This document shows, in pieces, positions 54,875-64,000 of a stretch of DNA of 64,000 nt; position 1 is the stretch's first letter, and each line of letters begins with the position of its first letter. The notes under the pieces are model-generated. The model had not been told where the DNA came from. It did no database searches and saw only the letters and a list, made by a program, of their open reading frames with translations. The stretch covers positions 1-64,000 of the forward strand of contig JASHSJ010000030.1 of NCBI GenBank assembly GCA_030040895.1, read 5' to 3'. The translations under genes and the position numbers were made by a program. Source of the stretch: Microcaldota archaeon (GTDB lineage: Archaea; Micrarchaeota; Micrarchaeia; Micrarchaeales; Micrarchaeaceae).

Positions 54875-55585
54875 ATGGAAAGAATCGGAACCGTCCACAG
54901 TGTAATGAGATACCCTGTAAAGGGCATGAAGGGAGAAGAGATGGCAAGCACGCATGTTGGCCAAAGCGGCATACCTCTTGACAGAGCTTATTTCTTTGCA
55001 AAGCCAGGAGCAACTGGAAGCCCAAGTTCTTCATCTGTTAATATAAGGGACTTTCCTGGAATTGTGCTTTTCGAGCCCGTCCACGTAGGCAACGCCCTAA
55101 TGGTGAGGACACCTGGGGGCGGAGTTTTGCCGCTCAAGAGCGAAGAGCTCAGCGCAATGATAGAGGCAGGAATGCGAGATAAACCAACTGGCAGAGTGCA
55201 ACTAAGATGGTCAGAAACCGGACATCATGATTCATCTCCTGTTTCAATATTCAGTATGCAAACGCTTACCGCATTCCGCGATAGAGTTTATGAGCCGCTG
55301 CCAAATCATCACAGGTTTAGGGCAAATCTGTATGTTAGCTTGCCGAAGAGAAGCCCGTTCTATGAACATGAACTTGTGGGCAGCACTGTTGCAGTTGGCG
55401 GGGCTGTGCTACGCGTTACCAAGAAAAACATAAGATGCAAAGTGATCAACGTTAATCCTGATCATGGAAAAAGGGACCTTGAGCTAATGCCATACCTGCG
55501 CTGCAGCGGCGGTGCTGCTGGAATATATGCAAACGTTGTAACAGAAGGGCAGGTCAAGCCAGGCGACGCCGTGTCATTGCTCTAA
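54875..55585 (+). CDS. MOSC domain protein
   Basis: VMRYPVKGMKGEEM N-terminal MOSC barrel; RFRANLYV; RCKVINVNPDHG. Confidence 0.85.
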   Translation: MERIGTVHSVMRYPVKGMKGEEMASTHVGQSGIPLDRAYFFAKPGATGSPSSSSVNIRDFPGIVLFEPVHVGNALMVRTPGGGVLPLKSEELSAMIEAGMRDKPTGRVQLRWSETGHHDSSPVSIFSMQTLTAFRDRVYEPLPNHHRFRANLYVSLPKRSPFYEHELVGSTVAVGGAVLRVTKKNIRCKVINVNPDHGKRDLELMPYLRCSGGAAGIYANVVTEGQVKPGDAVSLL

Positions 55586-55595
55586 AATCCTGCAC

Positions 55596-56072
55596 TCAGG
55601 AAGGAATAACCTTTATCTCATGGCGCACTATGTTCTTCTGCTCCTTGTCAAAGTAAAAGTCAGCGTTGAACCTTTCCTTCTTTAGTGCGTGTGGCATCCA
55701 GTATTCGTCATCCTTCCACATGTCCTCCATTGGAAGATTGCTGATCGGGAACCACCGAAGCTCACCGCCGTCGTCGCTGTTCTCAAGAAGGCTGCCGGAG
55801 AAATCGCTTGTCGAGAAAAGATGGACAGCAAAATCAACCTCCTGCTTGCCGAAGTTGTGGAAATTGAGGACTCCGTGATAGAAAAGGCCTTGCACTTCTA
55901 GCCCTGTCTCTTCAAGCGTCTCCCTCTTCGCATTGCCTTCTGGAGTTTCCCCCTCGTCCATCTTGCCTCCCACGCTGTTCCACCTGCCCTTGCTTATGCC
56001 CCTTGAAGCCTTCTTTAGAAGCATTCGCTTGTCCTTGTCGATTATCACAACAAGGGTAGCCCAGGTTACCAT
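55596..56072 (-). CDS. NUDIX hydrolase
   Basis: Nudix box GGKMDEGETPEGNAKRETLEETGLEV. Confidence 0.93.
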   Translation of the reverse strand: MVTWATLVVIIDKDKRMLLKKASRGISKGRWNSVGGKMDEGETPEGNAKRETLEETGLEVQGLFYHGVLNFHNFGKQEVDFAVHLFSTSDFSGSLLENSDDGGELRWFPISNLPMEDMWKDDEYWMPHALKKERFNADFYFDKEQKNIVRHEIKVIPS

Positions 56073-56076
56073 GATA

Positions 56077-56634
56077 TCACTTATTGCTTGAAAAACCTAC
56101 AATTGCGTCCAATGCCTGTGGAAGCTGGAGCACTCCTGCTTCGGTATTTAAATGGCCCTTGCTTTCTATTATAAGCTTTGCGCCCAGTTTCTCCTTGAAT
56201 GTCATGCCATGTTGCACTGGAACATATTCGTCGTTGTCAGAGTTTATCGCGACAAACCTGGTACAGTGACTTTTTACTTTTTGCCAGTCTACCGGATGAT
56301 CCAGGAAGTTCCTTATGTCATCATATCCCAAGTCGCTTGAAAAGCCAGCAACAAGAACTGCCCCTCCTATCTTATCTCCGACTTTGAGCGTTTCCAGATA
56401 TCTCAGTATAGTTATGCAGCCCAGGCTGTGGCCTATAAGATACGTGTTCTGGTCTGGCTTTCCTATAATTTTTGAAATGTAGGGTACCCATTCTGCTTCC
56501 TTTGGATGCATGGCATTCGGCATCTGGGGCACTTCTACCCTGAAGCCTGCCTTGGCCAGCTCCACCTTAAGCCATGGAAACCAGCTTTCGTTTGGGTTTC
56601 CTTCCCACCCGTGGACTATGAACACCCTGTTCAT
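56077..56634 (-). CDS. RBBP9/YdeN-type alpha/beta serine hydrolase
   Basis: VFIVHGWEGNPNESWFPWL; YLIGHSLGCITILRYLE; SKGHLNTEAG. Confidence 0.88.
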   Translation of the reverse strand: MNRVFIVHGWEGNPNESWFPWLKVELAKAGFRVEVPQMPNAMHPKEAEWVPYISKIIGKPDQNTYLIGHSLGCITILRYLETLKVGDKIGGAVLVAGFSSDLGYDDIRNFLDHPVDWQKVKSHCTRFVAINSDNDEYVPVQHGMTFKEKLGAKLIIESKGHLNTEAGVLQLPQALDAIVGFSSNK

Positions 56635-56653
56635 GGAAGCATCAATGCTTTTT

Positions 56654-57934
56654 CTAGTACCATCCCCTTGCCTTCATGGCTCTTGCCACCCTGTCGACCG
56701 CTATGACGTACGCAGCCATCCTTGGGCTTATCTTCCTGCCCTTTGCGGCGTAGTCCTTCTGCGTTGCAATTGTTGCGTTGAACGACCTTGTCATTATCCT
56801 GTCAAGCTCTGTGTAGAATCGCTCTGTGTCCCAGTAATAGTTGTTAGTGTTCTGGACCCACTCAAAGTAGCTTCCGATCACTCCTCCGCTGTTGACAAGG
56901 AAATCTGGAAGATCTACTATTCCCTTCTTGAAAAGTATGTCTGTTGCCTCCGGAGTTACTGGCCCATTTGCCAGCTCTAGAAGGAGCTTGCACTTTACCT
57001 TGTCCGCATTGTCCTGCCTGACCTGGTTCTCTATCGCAGCTGGTATCAGTATGTCAACCGGCAGCTCCAGTAGCTTCTCGTTGGATATCTTCTGCGCATT
57101 CTTGCTCTGGTATCCTTGCACGCTTCCGGTCTTAGCCTTTGCAGCCTCTAGCTTGTCAAGGTCAAGGCCATCCGGATCGTATATTCCTCCTTCAGAGTCA
57201 CTTATGGCCACCACCTTGGCCCCTAGTATCTTCTTTGACAGCGTATATGCATACTTTCCTGCATTACCAAACCCTTGGACAGCTATTGTAGATTTCTTTG
57301 GGTCCATCTTCATCATCTTGGCTGCTTCTCTAAGCACGTACATGCCTCCCATCGCAGTGCTGTCCATCCTTCCTGCAGATCCCCAGACTTCTACCGGCTT
57401 CCCGGTTATCATGCCAAATGAATTATGCCCTACTATCGTGGCATATTCATCCATCATCCATGCCATGATCTGCGGCGTTGTGTATACGTCGGGGGCTGGG
57501 ACGTCCTTGTCCGGCCCTACGAACTCCGCGATTGCCCTTATGTAAGCTCTGGATAGCCTCTCCAGCTCTCCAGTGCTCATTTTCTTAGTGTCACATATTA
57601 TTCCTCCCTTGCCTCCTCCGAACGGTATGTCGGCAAGCGAGCACTTCCATGTCATCCAGGCTGACAGTGCCTTTACTGTGTCAAGTGTCTCTTCTGGATG
57701 AAATCTTATGCCGCCTTTTGCCGGCCCTCTCGCGTCGTTGTACTGGACCCTGAATCCAGTGAACGTCTCAACGTTTCCCTTGTCCATCCTCACCGGTATG
57801 TTTACTACCAACGTTCTCTTCGGCTCCCTTAATATCGCGTGAGCCTGCTTGTCTAGCTTCATTATCTCTGCAGCCTTGTCCAGCTGCTCCTGTGCTATCT
57901 TGAAAGGATTGAGCTCCTCCTTGCCTTTTGCCAT
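56654..57934 (-). CDS. gdhA: Glutamate dehydrogenase
   Basis: [42 protein letters not shown]; start reset to MAKGKEELN. Confidence 0.95.
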   Translation of the reverse strand: MAKGKEELNPFKIAQEQLDKAAEIMKLDKQAHAILREPKRTLVVNIPVRMDKGNVETFTGFRVQYNDARGPAKGGIRFHPEETLDTVKALSAWMTWKCSLADIPFGGGKGGIICDTKKMSTGELERLSRAYIRAIAEFVGPDKDVPAPDVYTTPQIMAWMMDEYATIVGHNSFGMITGKPVEVWGSAGRMDSTAMGGMYVLREAAKMMKMDPKKSTIAVQGFGNAGKYAYTLSKKILGAKVVAISDSEGGIYDPDGLDLDKLEAAKAKTGSVQGYQSKNAQKISNEKLLELPVDILIPAAIENQVRQDNADKVKCKLLLELANGPVTPEATDILFKKGIVDLPDFLVNSGGVIGSYFEWVQNTNNYYWDTERFYTELDRIMTRSFNATIATQKDYAAKGRKISPRMAAYVIAVDRVARAMKARGWY

Positions 57935-58092
57935 TTTAGTCACCCAAAAACAGAACAATATTGAAATCCTATAATCTCACAAAATATATATTCCTGATTA
58001 TGCGGGGCTTGATGCCTACTACGTTTTTTGCAGATTTCATAGTGGGTTTAAATACTTATCTTTTGTATTATAGCCTTGTGAAAGGTGTACAA

Positions 58093-58650
58093 ATGGCAGC
58101 CTCTATGATGAGGGCGCAGAGCGCTCTTGAGTACCTTATGACATATGGATGGGCCATTCTGATAATCGGAGTAGTCCTTGGCGCGTTGTTCTCGCTCAAC
58201 ATATTCAATGCCGGCGGCTTGGTAACTGCTTGCATAACAATACCAGGATACGAGTGCCAGCAGCCAATACTGAACACCGGAGGGCTTCTGACATTCACGC
58301 TAGGACAGAGCACAGGAACCACATTCTACAATGCACAGATGGCTTGCGCATCAACGTCCAATACCCTTGGCCTTCCAAGCAACGTCATGGCATTTAACTC
58401 CCTATCCGCCACTGGAGCCCCGTACAACAGCCTGATATACGGAAACACGATATACTCTGGAACTACTGTGCCGATATCAAGCTGGCCGTGCTACTCTGGG
58501 GGACTTCCGCCAACTGGCACTTCGCCTATAGGAACTGTGTACAGCGGTTACATATGGCTGAACTACACTCTCAACTCGTCACCGCCGTCAAACACAAACA
58601 ACCCGTACTACTCGGTTAAAATTGCTACGCTGGCAGTCAAGGTAAGCTGA
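58093..58650 (+). CDS. Archaeal pilin-like secreted protein
   Basis: MAASMMRAQSALEYLMTYGWAILIIGVVLGALFSL; start reset, since TATA-like gtttaaatactta (about 58045) precedes ATG 58093. Confidence 0.75.
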   Translation: MAASMMRAQSALEYLMTYGWAILIIGVVLGALFSLNIFNAGGLVTACITIPGYECQQPILNTGGLLTFTLGQSTGTTFYNAQMACASTSNTLGLPSNVMAFNSLSATGAPYNSLIYGNTIYSGTTVPISSWPCYSGGLPPTGTSPIGTVYSGYIWLNYTLNSSPPSNTNNPYYSVKIATLAVKVS

Positions 58651-59577
58651 TCACAATCGCTTACTTATTTGCTGCTCCACCTTCATCTGCAGGAGTTCCA
58701 TCAGCTCATTTGCACTTAGGATGGGGGCTCTGGTCCTGGTCGCATCGTCTATCGCTATCCTAGGACATGCGGTATTGACGAATGCGTCAAATTCTAGCAT
58801 ATTGTCAAGAGACGTGAAGTCAAATGTGTTGGCTACCAGTATGGCGGCGTTTAGTCCTGCTTTCTCTATTTTTGCCTTTATTATGCAGCCAAGATTCATG
58901 TTGTGCTGGCCGTTCTTCGTGCTGACAAGAATCCCGAAGTTCTTCGCCCTGAGCGATGAAAGTATCTTGCCTCTCGACTTCTTCTTGTAAGTGTCCCTCA
59001 GCCCGTCTATCTGCTTGATCGTGTTCTGGAACGGCTCGATTACGAAGAAAGGCTTGGTTGTAGCTAGCACAGCGCCAAGCGGGTGGAACAGCCCGCCGCC
59101 GAAGTACACGTGCGCATCAACGTCCCTGTCAACCGTCGATGCACTGCCTATGTCGCATCCGAGTATCTGCCCGCGTTCCTTTGCAAATCCATAAGGCTTT
59201 CCGAGCACAACTGTCTTGCCTTTCTTCTCATAGAACTCTGTTATCTGCTTTAGCTGATGGATGTGCTGCACAGTGGTCATTATCGATATCCTTTGATACG
59301 GCCCAAGTACATCTAATGAATTATCAAGAAGAGTAAGCGGTGCGTCTATTGCGTATGGCACATACTCGACATCAAAGTCGACCTTATGAAATTCGTTGTG
59401 GCCGAAATGGACTATCTTGTCTGCCTTGACAGATCTTGCTTCGTCTATTGCGAGGTCGCATGCGCCGAATGTTGGAGAAGCAGATACTATGACTTCGTGG
59501 CCCTCGCTCTCGTATCTCTTTGCTTGTTCGAGGGCCTTCTGCTTTAGCCCTTCAGGAAATTGGAGGAGGATCCGCAT
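58651..59577 (-). CDS. dph2: Diphthamide biosynthesis enzyme Dph2 homolog
   Basis: LLQFPEGLKQKALEQAKRYE; SASPTFGACDLAIDEA; GCDIGSASTVDRDVDAHVYFGGGLFHPLGA. Confidence 0.9.
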   Translation of the reverse strand: MRILLQFPEGLKQKALEQAKRYESEGHEVIVSASPTFGACDLAIDEARSVKADKIVHFGHNEFHKVDFDVEYVPYAIDAPLTLLDNSLDVLGPYQRISIMTTVQHIHQLKQITEFYEKKGKTVVLGKPYGFAKERGQILGCDIGSASTVDRDVDAHVYFGGGLFHPLGAVLATTKPFFVIEPFQNTIKQIDGLRDTYKKKSRGKILSSLRAKNFGILVSTKNGQHNMNLGCIIKAKIEKAGLNAAILVANTFDFTSLDNMLEFDAFVNTACPRIAIDDATRTRAPILSANELMELLQMKVEQQISKRL

Positions 59578-59590
59578 TCAATCAGCATTA

Positions 59591-60106
59591 TCATGAATGG
59601 ACTTTGTAAGTGCCGGACAACTTAGCCGCCGCCTTCTTGAGCGCGCTTGCGGCTGCTTCCCTGTTTGCGCTTTTGGTCATAACCATGAAGACTGGCTGGT
59701 GTGACCTCAACCTTGCAGCAACAGATACTGGACGGCCAAATGCCAGGCTCATGCCCCTTGATACCCTGTCCGCTCCGGCCCCTGCTGCCATCTTGTGCTC
59801 CCTTATTACGTTATGAGGATAAACCAGAAGTTTTAGATAATATTCTGTCGGTATGTTGAGCTCAAGGTATTTGTGGGCGACCAGCCTTGCCGCCTCGAGT
59901 GCGTTAGATCTAAGCTGTATTGGCTGCTCAGTGTTAAGAGTGACCCTGGCATCGTATTCTGGCTTGATCTTGCCCATGTCGAATATCTGTATGCTGGTAT
60001 GGGGGAGCGCCCTTATGTAATTCTTCCTTGGTTTGCTCTGCGAATATCTAGCCCAGGCTTGGGAATTTGGGCTTCTGCACGTCCTTCCTGGCCTTAATCT
60101 TGCCAT
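59591..60106 (-). CDS. rpl10e: Ribosomal protein L10e (L16 family)
   Basis: MARLRPGRTCRSPNSQAWARYSQSKPRKNYIRALP; GADRVSRGMSLAFGRPVSVAARL. Confidence 0.92.
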   Translation of the reverse strand: MARLRPGRTCRSPNSQAWARYSQSKPRKNYIRALPHTSIQIFDMGKIKPEYDARVTLNTEQPIQLRSNALEAARLVAHKYLELNIPTEYYLKLLVYPHNVIREHKMAAGAGADRVSRGMSLAFGRPVSVAARLRSHQPVFMVMTKSANREAAASALKKAAAKLSGTYKVHS

Positions 60107-60180
60107 AAACATTCCTTCCTGTCTTTGAAACAAAGAACAAGCGAATTATACTCTGTAATACAGATATAAAAACCTTGCAA

Positions 60181-60735
60181 TCATAGCTTGGCTGCAAGAT
60201 CAGTAAGCCCCTGCAGCATCCTCCTCATCTGGTCCATGGTTCTTTCATCGGCTACCCTTCCCTCTTTTATCTTCTCTGGGGCATTCGCAATGCATACCTC
60301 GGGTTTTGGGAGCAGCATTATGTCAAGATCCATCAGGATCTGAAGCATGTGCGCATATGCGCGAACCCCTCCGAACCTCCCGTCAGATGAGCTGATTATT
60401 GCGCCTGGCTTTCCTGCGAATGGATTGTCGGATGGCCTCGTTGCCCAGTCAATGGCATTCTTCAAGTATCCGGGAACCGAATGATTATATTCTGGGGTTA
60501 TTACCAGCAATGCGTCTGCCTCCTTTATCCTCTTCTTGAATTCCCTGACTCTCTCTGGAAATGTATCCGGCCCTTCAAGGTCCTGATTGAATGCCGGTAT
60601 CCCTTCTAGGCTGAATATTTCTAGCGTGGCATTGGTTGGAAGGAGTTCCTTTGCACTCTCCAGTATCATAGTGCTGTATCCTCCTTTCCTCAGGCTTGCG
60701 CCAAATCCAAGTATTTTTATCTTCTCCATGCTCAC
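60181..60735 (-). CDS. NADPH-dependent FMN reductase
   Basis: GFGASLRKGGYSTMILESA; ADALLVITPEYNHSVPGYLKNAIDW. Confidence 0.92.
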   Translation of the reverse strand: MSMEKIKILGFGASLRKGGYSTMILESAKELLPTNATLEIFSLEGIPAFNQDLEGPDTFPERVREFKKRIKEADALLVITPEYNHSVPGYLKNAIDWATRPSDNPFAGKPGAIISSSDGRFGGVRAYAHMLQILMDLDIMLLPKPEVCIANAPEKIKEGRVADERTMDQMRRMLQGLTDLAAKL

Positions 60736-60736
60736 T

Positions 60737-61264
60737 TCACTTTATTCCATAAAGCTTCTTTATCTTGTCTACTTTTGGCCTGGTCACGAACATGCAATAA
60801 GGCTGGAGTGGATTCTTCTTGAAATAATCTTTGTGATAATCCTCAGCTGGATAGAACCTGTCAAGCTTCTTGACTTCCGTCACTATCGGCTTCGAGAACT
60901 TCTTCTGCACCTCTTTGATTACTGCATCTGCCATTTTCTTCTGGGGATCGCTTTCATATAATATTATCGATCTGTACTGCGTTCCCACGTCATTATCCTG
61001 CCTGTTGACTGTCGTAGGGTCATGCATGTCAAAAAACACATGAAGTATCTTGTCAAGCGTTATTATTGACGGATCGTATTCTATCTGCAGCACTTCTGCA
61101 TGTCCTGTTTCTCCTGTGCAAACGTCATCATAACTTGGATTCTTGGCTGTGCCTCCTGCATATCCCGGCATAGTCTTGACCACTCCCTTGAACATTGAGA
61201 AAACAGCTTCTGTGCACCAGAAGCATCCGCCGCCGAGCACTATCTTTTCGGTTTTGCCAGCCAT
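60737..61264 (-). CDS. msrA: Peptide methionine sulfoxide reductase MsrA
   Basis: VLGGGCFWCTEAVFSMFKGVVKTMPGYAGG; FFDMHDPTTVNRQDNDVGTQYRSIIL. Confidence 0.96.
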   Translation of the reverse strand: MAGKTEKIVLGGGCFWCTEAVFSMFKGVVKTMPGYAGGTAKNPSYDDVCTGETGHAEVLQIEYDPSIITLDKILHVFFDMHDPTTVNRQDNDVGTQYRSIILYESDPQKKMADAVIKEVQKKFSKPIVTEVKKLDRFYPAEDYHKDYFKKNPLQPYCMFVTRPKVDKIKKLYGIK

Positions 61265-61379
61265 AGAACCACTATATCATGGATATTTGATTATAAAAGC
61301 GTTATCGCAAATGCATCTGGTCGAGATAAAAAGGTTTATAGTTTTATAATGACCTGCATTTTTATAGTAAGGTGCGACC

Positions 61380-62429
61380 TTGGGAGAAGACCTAGTTGAA
61401 AGTGCGCTCGGAACACAGCAGAAGAGCGATGATGAGCTTTTTCAGGCTAAGATAGCAGTATGCGGATGCGGAGGGGCAGGCAGCAACACAATGCAAAGGC
61501 TTGCAAAGAGCGGAATAAGGGGCGCAGGACTTATTGCAGTTAACACTGATGCCAATCATCTCAGGACTCTTGATACATCAATAAACAGGATATTGATTGG
61601 AGGAGCATTGACAAGAGGACTGGGGGCCGGAGGCTTTCCTGAGATAGGGGCAAAGGCAGCGCAGTTCTCAAGGGCAGAGATAGAAAATGCGGTAAGGGAC
61701 ACGAACCTGCTGTTCGTCACCGCTGGAATGGGAGGAGGAACGGGCACGGGATCTGCACCTATTGTTGCCAACATAGCAAAGACCGGAGGATCAATGGTAA
61801 TAGGAATAGTGACATTTCCATTCTCGCTTGAAAGAGTGAGACTCAAGACAGCGCAGGCTGGAATAGAAGAACTCAGGAAGTACGTAGACACACTTGTAGT
61901 GATTGACAACCAGAGGCTAGTGGAGCTGTATCCAAACCTTGCAATGGAACAAGCATTCAAGGTTGCGGATGAGGTAACGTCAAGGGCTGTCAGGGGCATA
62001 ACGGAGGCCATAAACACCCCAAGCCTGATAAACCTTGACTTTGCTGATGTCAAGTCTATCATGAGCGGAGGAGGCCTCGCATTCATAAGCGTTGGAGAAG
62101 GAAGGGGCAACAACAAGGTAGAGGATGCGGTAAAGGACACTCTAAGGAACAAGCTGCTTGACGTTGATTACGAGGGCGCTAACTCTGTTCTCGTGCACAT
62201 AACCGGAGGGGATGACCTGACACTCGGAGAAGCCAATGAGATAGGCGGCAAGATAACGGAACTGACTGTCCCGAATGCAAACGTGATATGGGGTGCAAGA
62301 ATAGACCCGACATACAATGGAAGGGTATCTGTTATAGCAATATTCACTGGAATAAAAGGAAACGAAAATATATACGGAATGAAGAAGGATGAGAATCAGC
62401 AGGGAGTGTCGGGGCTCTATCAGCTCTAA
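61380..62429 (+). CDS. ftsZ: Cell division protein FtsZ (TTG start)
   Basis: GCGGAGSNTMQRL; TAGMGGGTGTGSAPIVANIA; NLDFADVKSIM; in-frame TAA four codons upstream of TTG. Confidence 0.95.
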   Translation: MGEDLVESALGTQQKSDDELFQAKIAVCGCGGAGSNTMQRLAKSGIRGAGLIAVNTDANHLRTLDTSINRILIGGALTRGLGAGGFPEIGAKAAQFSRAEIENAVRDTNLLFVTAGMGGGTGTGSAPIVANIAKTGGSMVIGIVTFPFSLERVRLKTAQAGIEELRKYVDTLVVIDNQRLVELYPNLAMEQAFKVADEVTSRAVRGITEAINTPSLINLDFADVKSIMSGGGLAFISVGEGRGNNKVEDAVKDTLRNKLLDVDYEGANSVLVHITGGDDLTLGEANEIGGKITELTVPNANVIWGARIDPTYNGRVSVIAIFTGIKGNENIYGMKKDENQQGVSGLYQL

Positions 62430-62440
62430 AAGATCCCGTA

Positions 62441-63259
62441 TTATCTTCTCCTTGTCCTCCTGCGTGTTGCCCTTCCTCTGCCAATTTGCTGCCTGAGCTT
62501 TCTGTTCTCCGCTTCTAATCTAGCCAACCTGCTCCGCTCCGCAGATCCACGCTGCCTTGTGCCAGTGCGACGTCCGCTGCGTGCTGGCCTCTTCTGTGCT
62601 TGCCGCTTCCCGGCTGGGGCTGGCTTCTGCTTCTTTGCATATGGCTTCCTGCCCTTGAGTAGATAGTATGCGATTATCGCGATTATGACAACAACAAGTG
62701 CACCTATCACTATGTATGTGGTAGTTCCGCCCAGGCTGCCGAGCGAGAAGCCCTCAGAAACTATCGTTGTCGTAGTTGACGGGACTGCAACTATTGAGAA
62801 TATCTTCGCAACCCCTCCTTCTATGTTGGCTCCACCCGGGTTGCTGGAATTCGATACTGTTACGGCAGACAGTATTCCTTCCCAGCTGGCAAAGTTCGGG
62901 GTATCGTTGAGCGGCATGGTTACGGTAACGTTGACTATCTTGCTGCCCCCCGGAGGGACAACAACGACTGACTGCGAAACGCTATATGTTGGCAATGGCT
63001 GGTTCGCGGTGCTCGCATTTGAAGTCAGTTGCAAAGAGGGCGGCGGCGTTATGCTTACTGTTATGGTATTAGAGCCGAAATTCAGTATTGTCCACTGCAG
63101 CGTCTCGTTGTGGCCTACCTGCACCGAAAAATCAAGATGGCCTGCCACTTCTCCTATCTGCGAATATGATAAAGGAACTATAACCATGATTGCTAGGAAC
63201 AGAATCGCTGGAAGGAGCAAGCTTAACCTGGACTTCATGCCATTATCATGTGCTTGCAA
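62441..63259 (-). CDS. Single-pass surface protein with long Arg/Lys-rich cytoplasmic tail
   Basis: Signal/TM at N-term, beta-rich ectodomain, TM TTYIVIGALVVVIIAIIAYYLL, then about 75 aa strongly basic tail. Confidence 0.72.
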   Translation of the reverse strand: MQAHDNGMKSRLSLLLPAILFLAIMVIVPLSYSQIGEVAGHLDFSVQVGHNETLQWTILNFGSNTITVSITPPPSLQLTSNASTANQPLPTYSVSQSVVVVPPGGSKIVNVTVTMPLNDTPNFASWEGILSAVTVSNSSNPGGANIEGGVAKIFSIVAVPSTTTTIVSEGFSLGSLGGTTTYIVIGALVVVIIAIIAYYLLKGRKPYAKKQKPAPAGKRQAQKRPARSGRRTGTRQRGSAERSRLARLEAENRKLRQQIGRGRATRRRTRRR

Positions 63260-63269
63260 GGGATCCCCA

Positions 63270-64000
63270 TTAGCACGAATTCTCTATCGCTATGTTCTGA
63301 GTGTATATGCCAGCCAGCGTGCCTCCTGGAATCTGAAGACCAAAGTATATGTTGTTGCTTACTGCGGTTCCTGTGTTGCCTGCGATCGTTATGTCGGTAA
63401 CAGTTCCGGGGCTTTGCAGTAGCCCATTGCCGGCAAAGCTGCCAAGCGATGTCGGGTTCCAGTCAGTATTCGTTACAAAGAAGTTGGCGGTTCCTGAATT
63501 TACCACCCAGTTAGATCCATAGACTATGATATTCGTAGTCGAGCTGCCCAGGTTAGTGTCAACCACCAGGTTTGCGGTGTCAACATTGCTGCCCGGTGCT
63601 ATCCCGGTGGTTCCGCTGAACGTTATGGCGGTGTTGCTGAGCAGCGTGCCGCACGAGCCTGCTATGTTGGCCGTGAATACTAGCGTCTTTACTATCGAGT
63701 TTGTCAGCGGGCTTGGGCATGAATTGTATATTACTACATTCTGCGTGTATATTCCTGCGCCGGTGTCCAATGGCACCGCGCTCAGGCCAAAGAATATGTC
63801 GTTGCTTGCGCCGATGTTAACAGATATTTTTGTATCTGTGTTGCTGGTTGTAAGGGCATTTCCTGCCGCAGAGCTCAATGATGTCGGGTTCCAGAGCGTT
63901 TGTCCTGCCAACATAGTGTTTGCCGGGTTGCTCGCCTGGTACCAGATCCCGTTTGCCGATATTATAAGGTTGCCGTTCAGGTTTCCGTTGGTATTTGTAT
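63270..64000 (-). CDS. Repeat-containing surface protein (partial; open through window edge)
   Basis: Frame stays open from 63914 to 64000 on minus strand (NLNGNLIISANGIWYQASNPANT...); repeats WNPTSLSSAAGNAL / WNPTSLGSFAGNGL and GIYTQNVVIYNSC / GIYTQNIAIENSC. Confidence 0.75.
   Translation of the reverse strand, partial: TNTNGNLNGNLIISANGIWYQASNPANTMLAGQTLWNPTSLSSAAGNALTTSNTDTKISVNIGASNDIFFGLSAVPLDTGAGIYTQNVVIYNSCPSPLTNSIVKTLVFTANIAGSCGTLLSNTAITFSGTTGIAPGSNVDTANLVVDTNLGSSTTNIIVYGSNWVVNSGTANFFVTNTDWNPTSLGSFAGNGLLQSPGTVTDITIAGNTGTAVSNNIYFGLQIPGGTLAGIYTQNIAIENSC

Noticed and set aside
54736-54981. Plus-strand 81-aa ORF
   Set aside because: Runs through tRNA-Ser and into the MOSC gene in another frame.
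1-64000. CRISPR arrays, IS elements, toxin-antitoxin or restriction modules
   Set aside because: Scanned for regularly spaced repeats, transposase/integrase motifs and methyltransferase/nuclease motifs; none could be supported by eye.

Overview
The window is a gene-dense archaeal chromosome segment. The gene complement (histone, proteasome/exosome superoperon, SecY, aIF1A/aIF2-beta, Rpo12, SRP54 plus SRP RNA, FtsZ, Nuo HIJKLMN, H+-PPase, DUF929, many short surface proteins with QSxLEY-type N-termini) suggests a small-genome, possibly acidophilic archaeon of the Micrarchaeota/ARMAN type. That taxonomic placement is inference; no search was run. I see no CRISPR array, transposase, integrase or prophage.

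Most interesting observations:
(1) A tightly overlapping five-gene operon (11078-14764) encodes a VirB4/HerA-like ATPase, a VirB3-sized membrane protein, a 65-aa two-TM VirB2/CedA1-like protein and two orphan proteins. It is a candidate minimal T4SS/Ced-like DNA transfer or pilus system.
(2) A TATA-binding protein with only ONE TBP repeat followed by the usual acidic tail (36115-36480). There is no room on either side for a second repeat.
(3) A protein beside aIF1A/aIF2-beta with two tandem ribosomal-stalk P1/L12-type N-terminal domains and no C-terminal stalk tail (51219-51704).
(4) Tiny genes absent from the ORF track: a probable 24-aa ribosomal protein L41e and a 44-aa Rpo12.
(5) A DUF929 thioredoxin-like protein paired with a GCNC multi-TM protein.
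(6) A two-ALDH/aminotransferase operon suggestive of putrescine/GABA-type catabolism.
(7) A nuoHIJKLMN operon with no ABCD genes at its 5' end.
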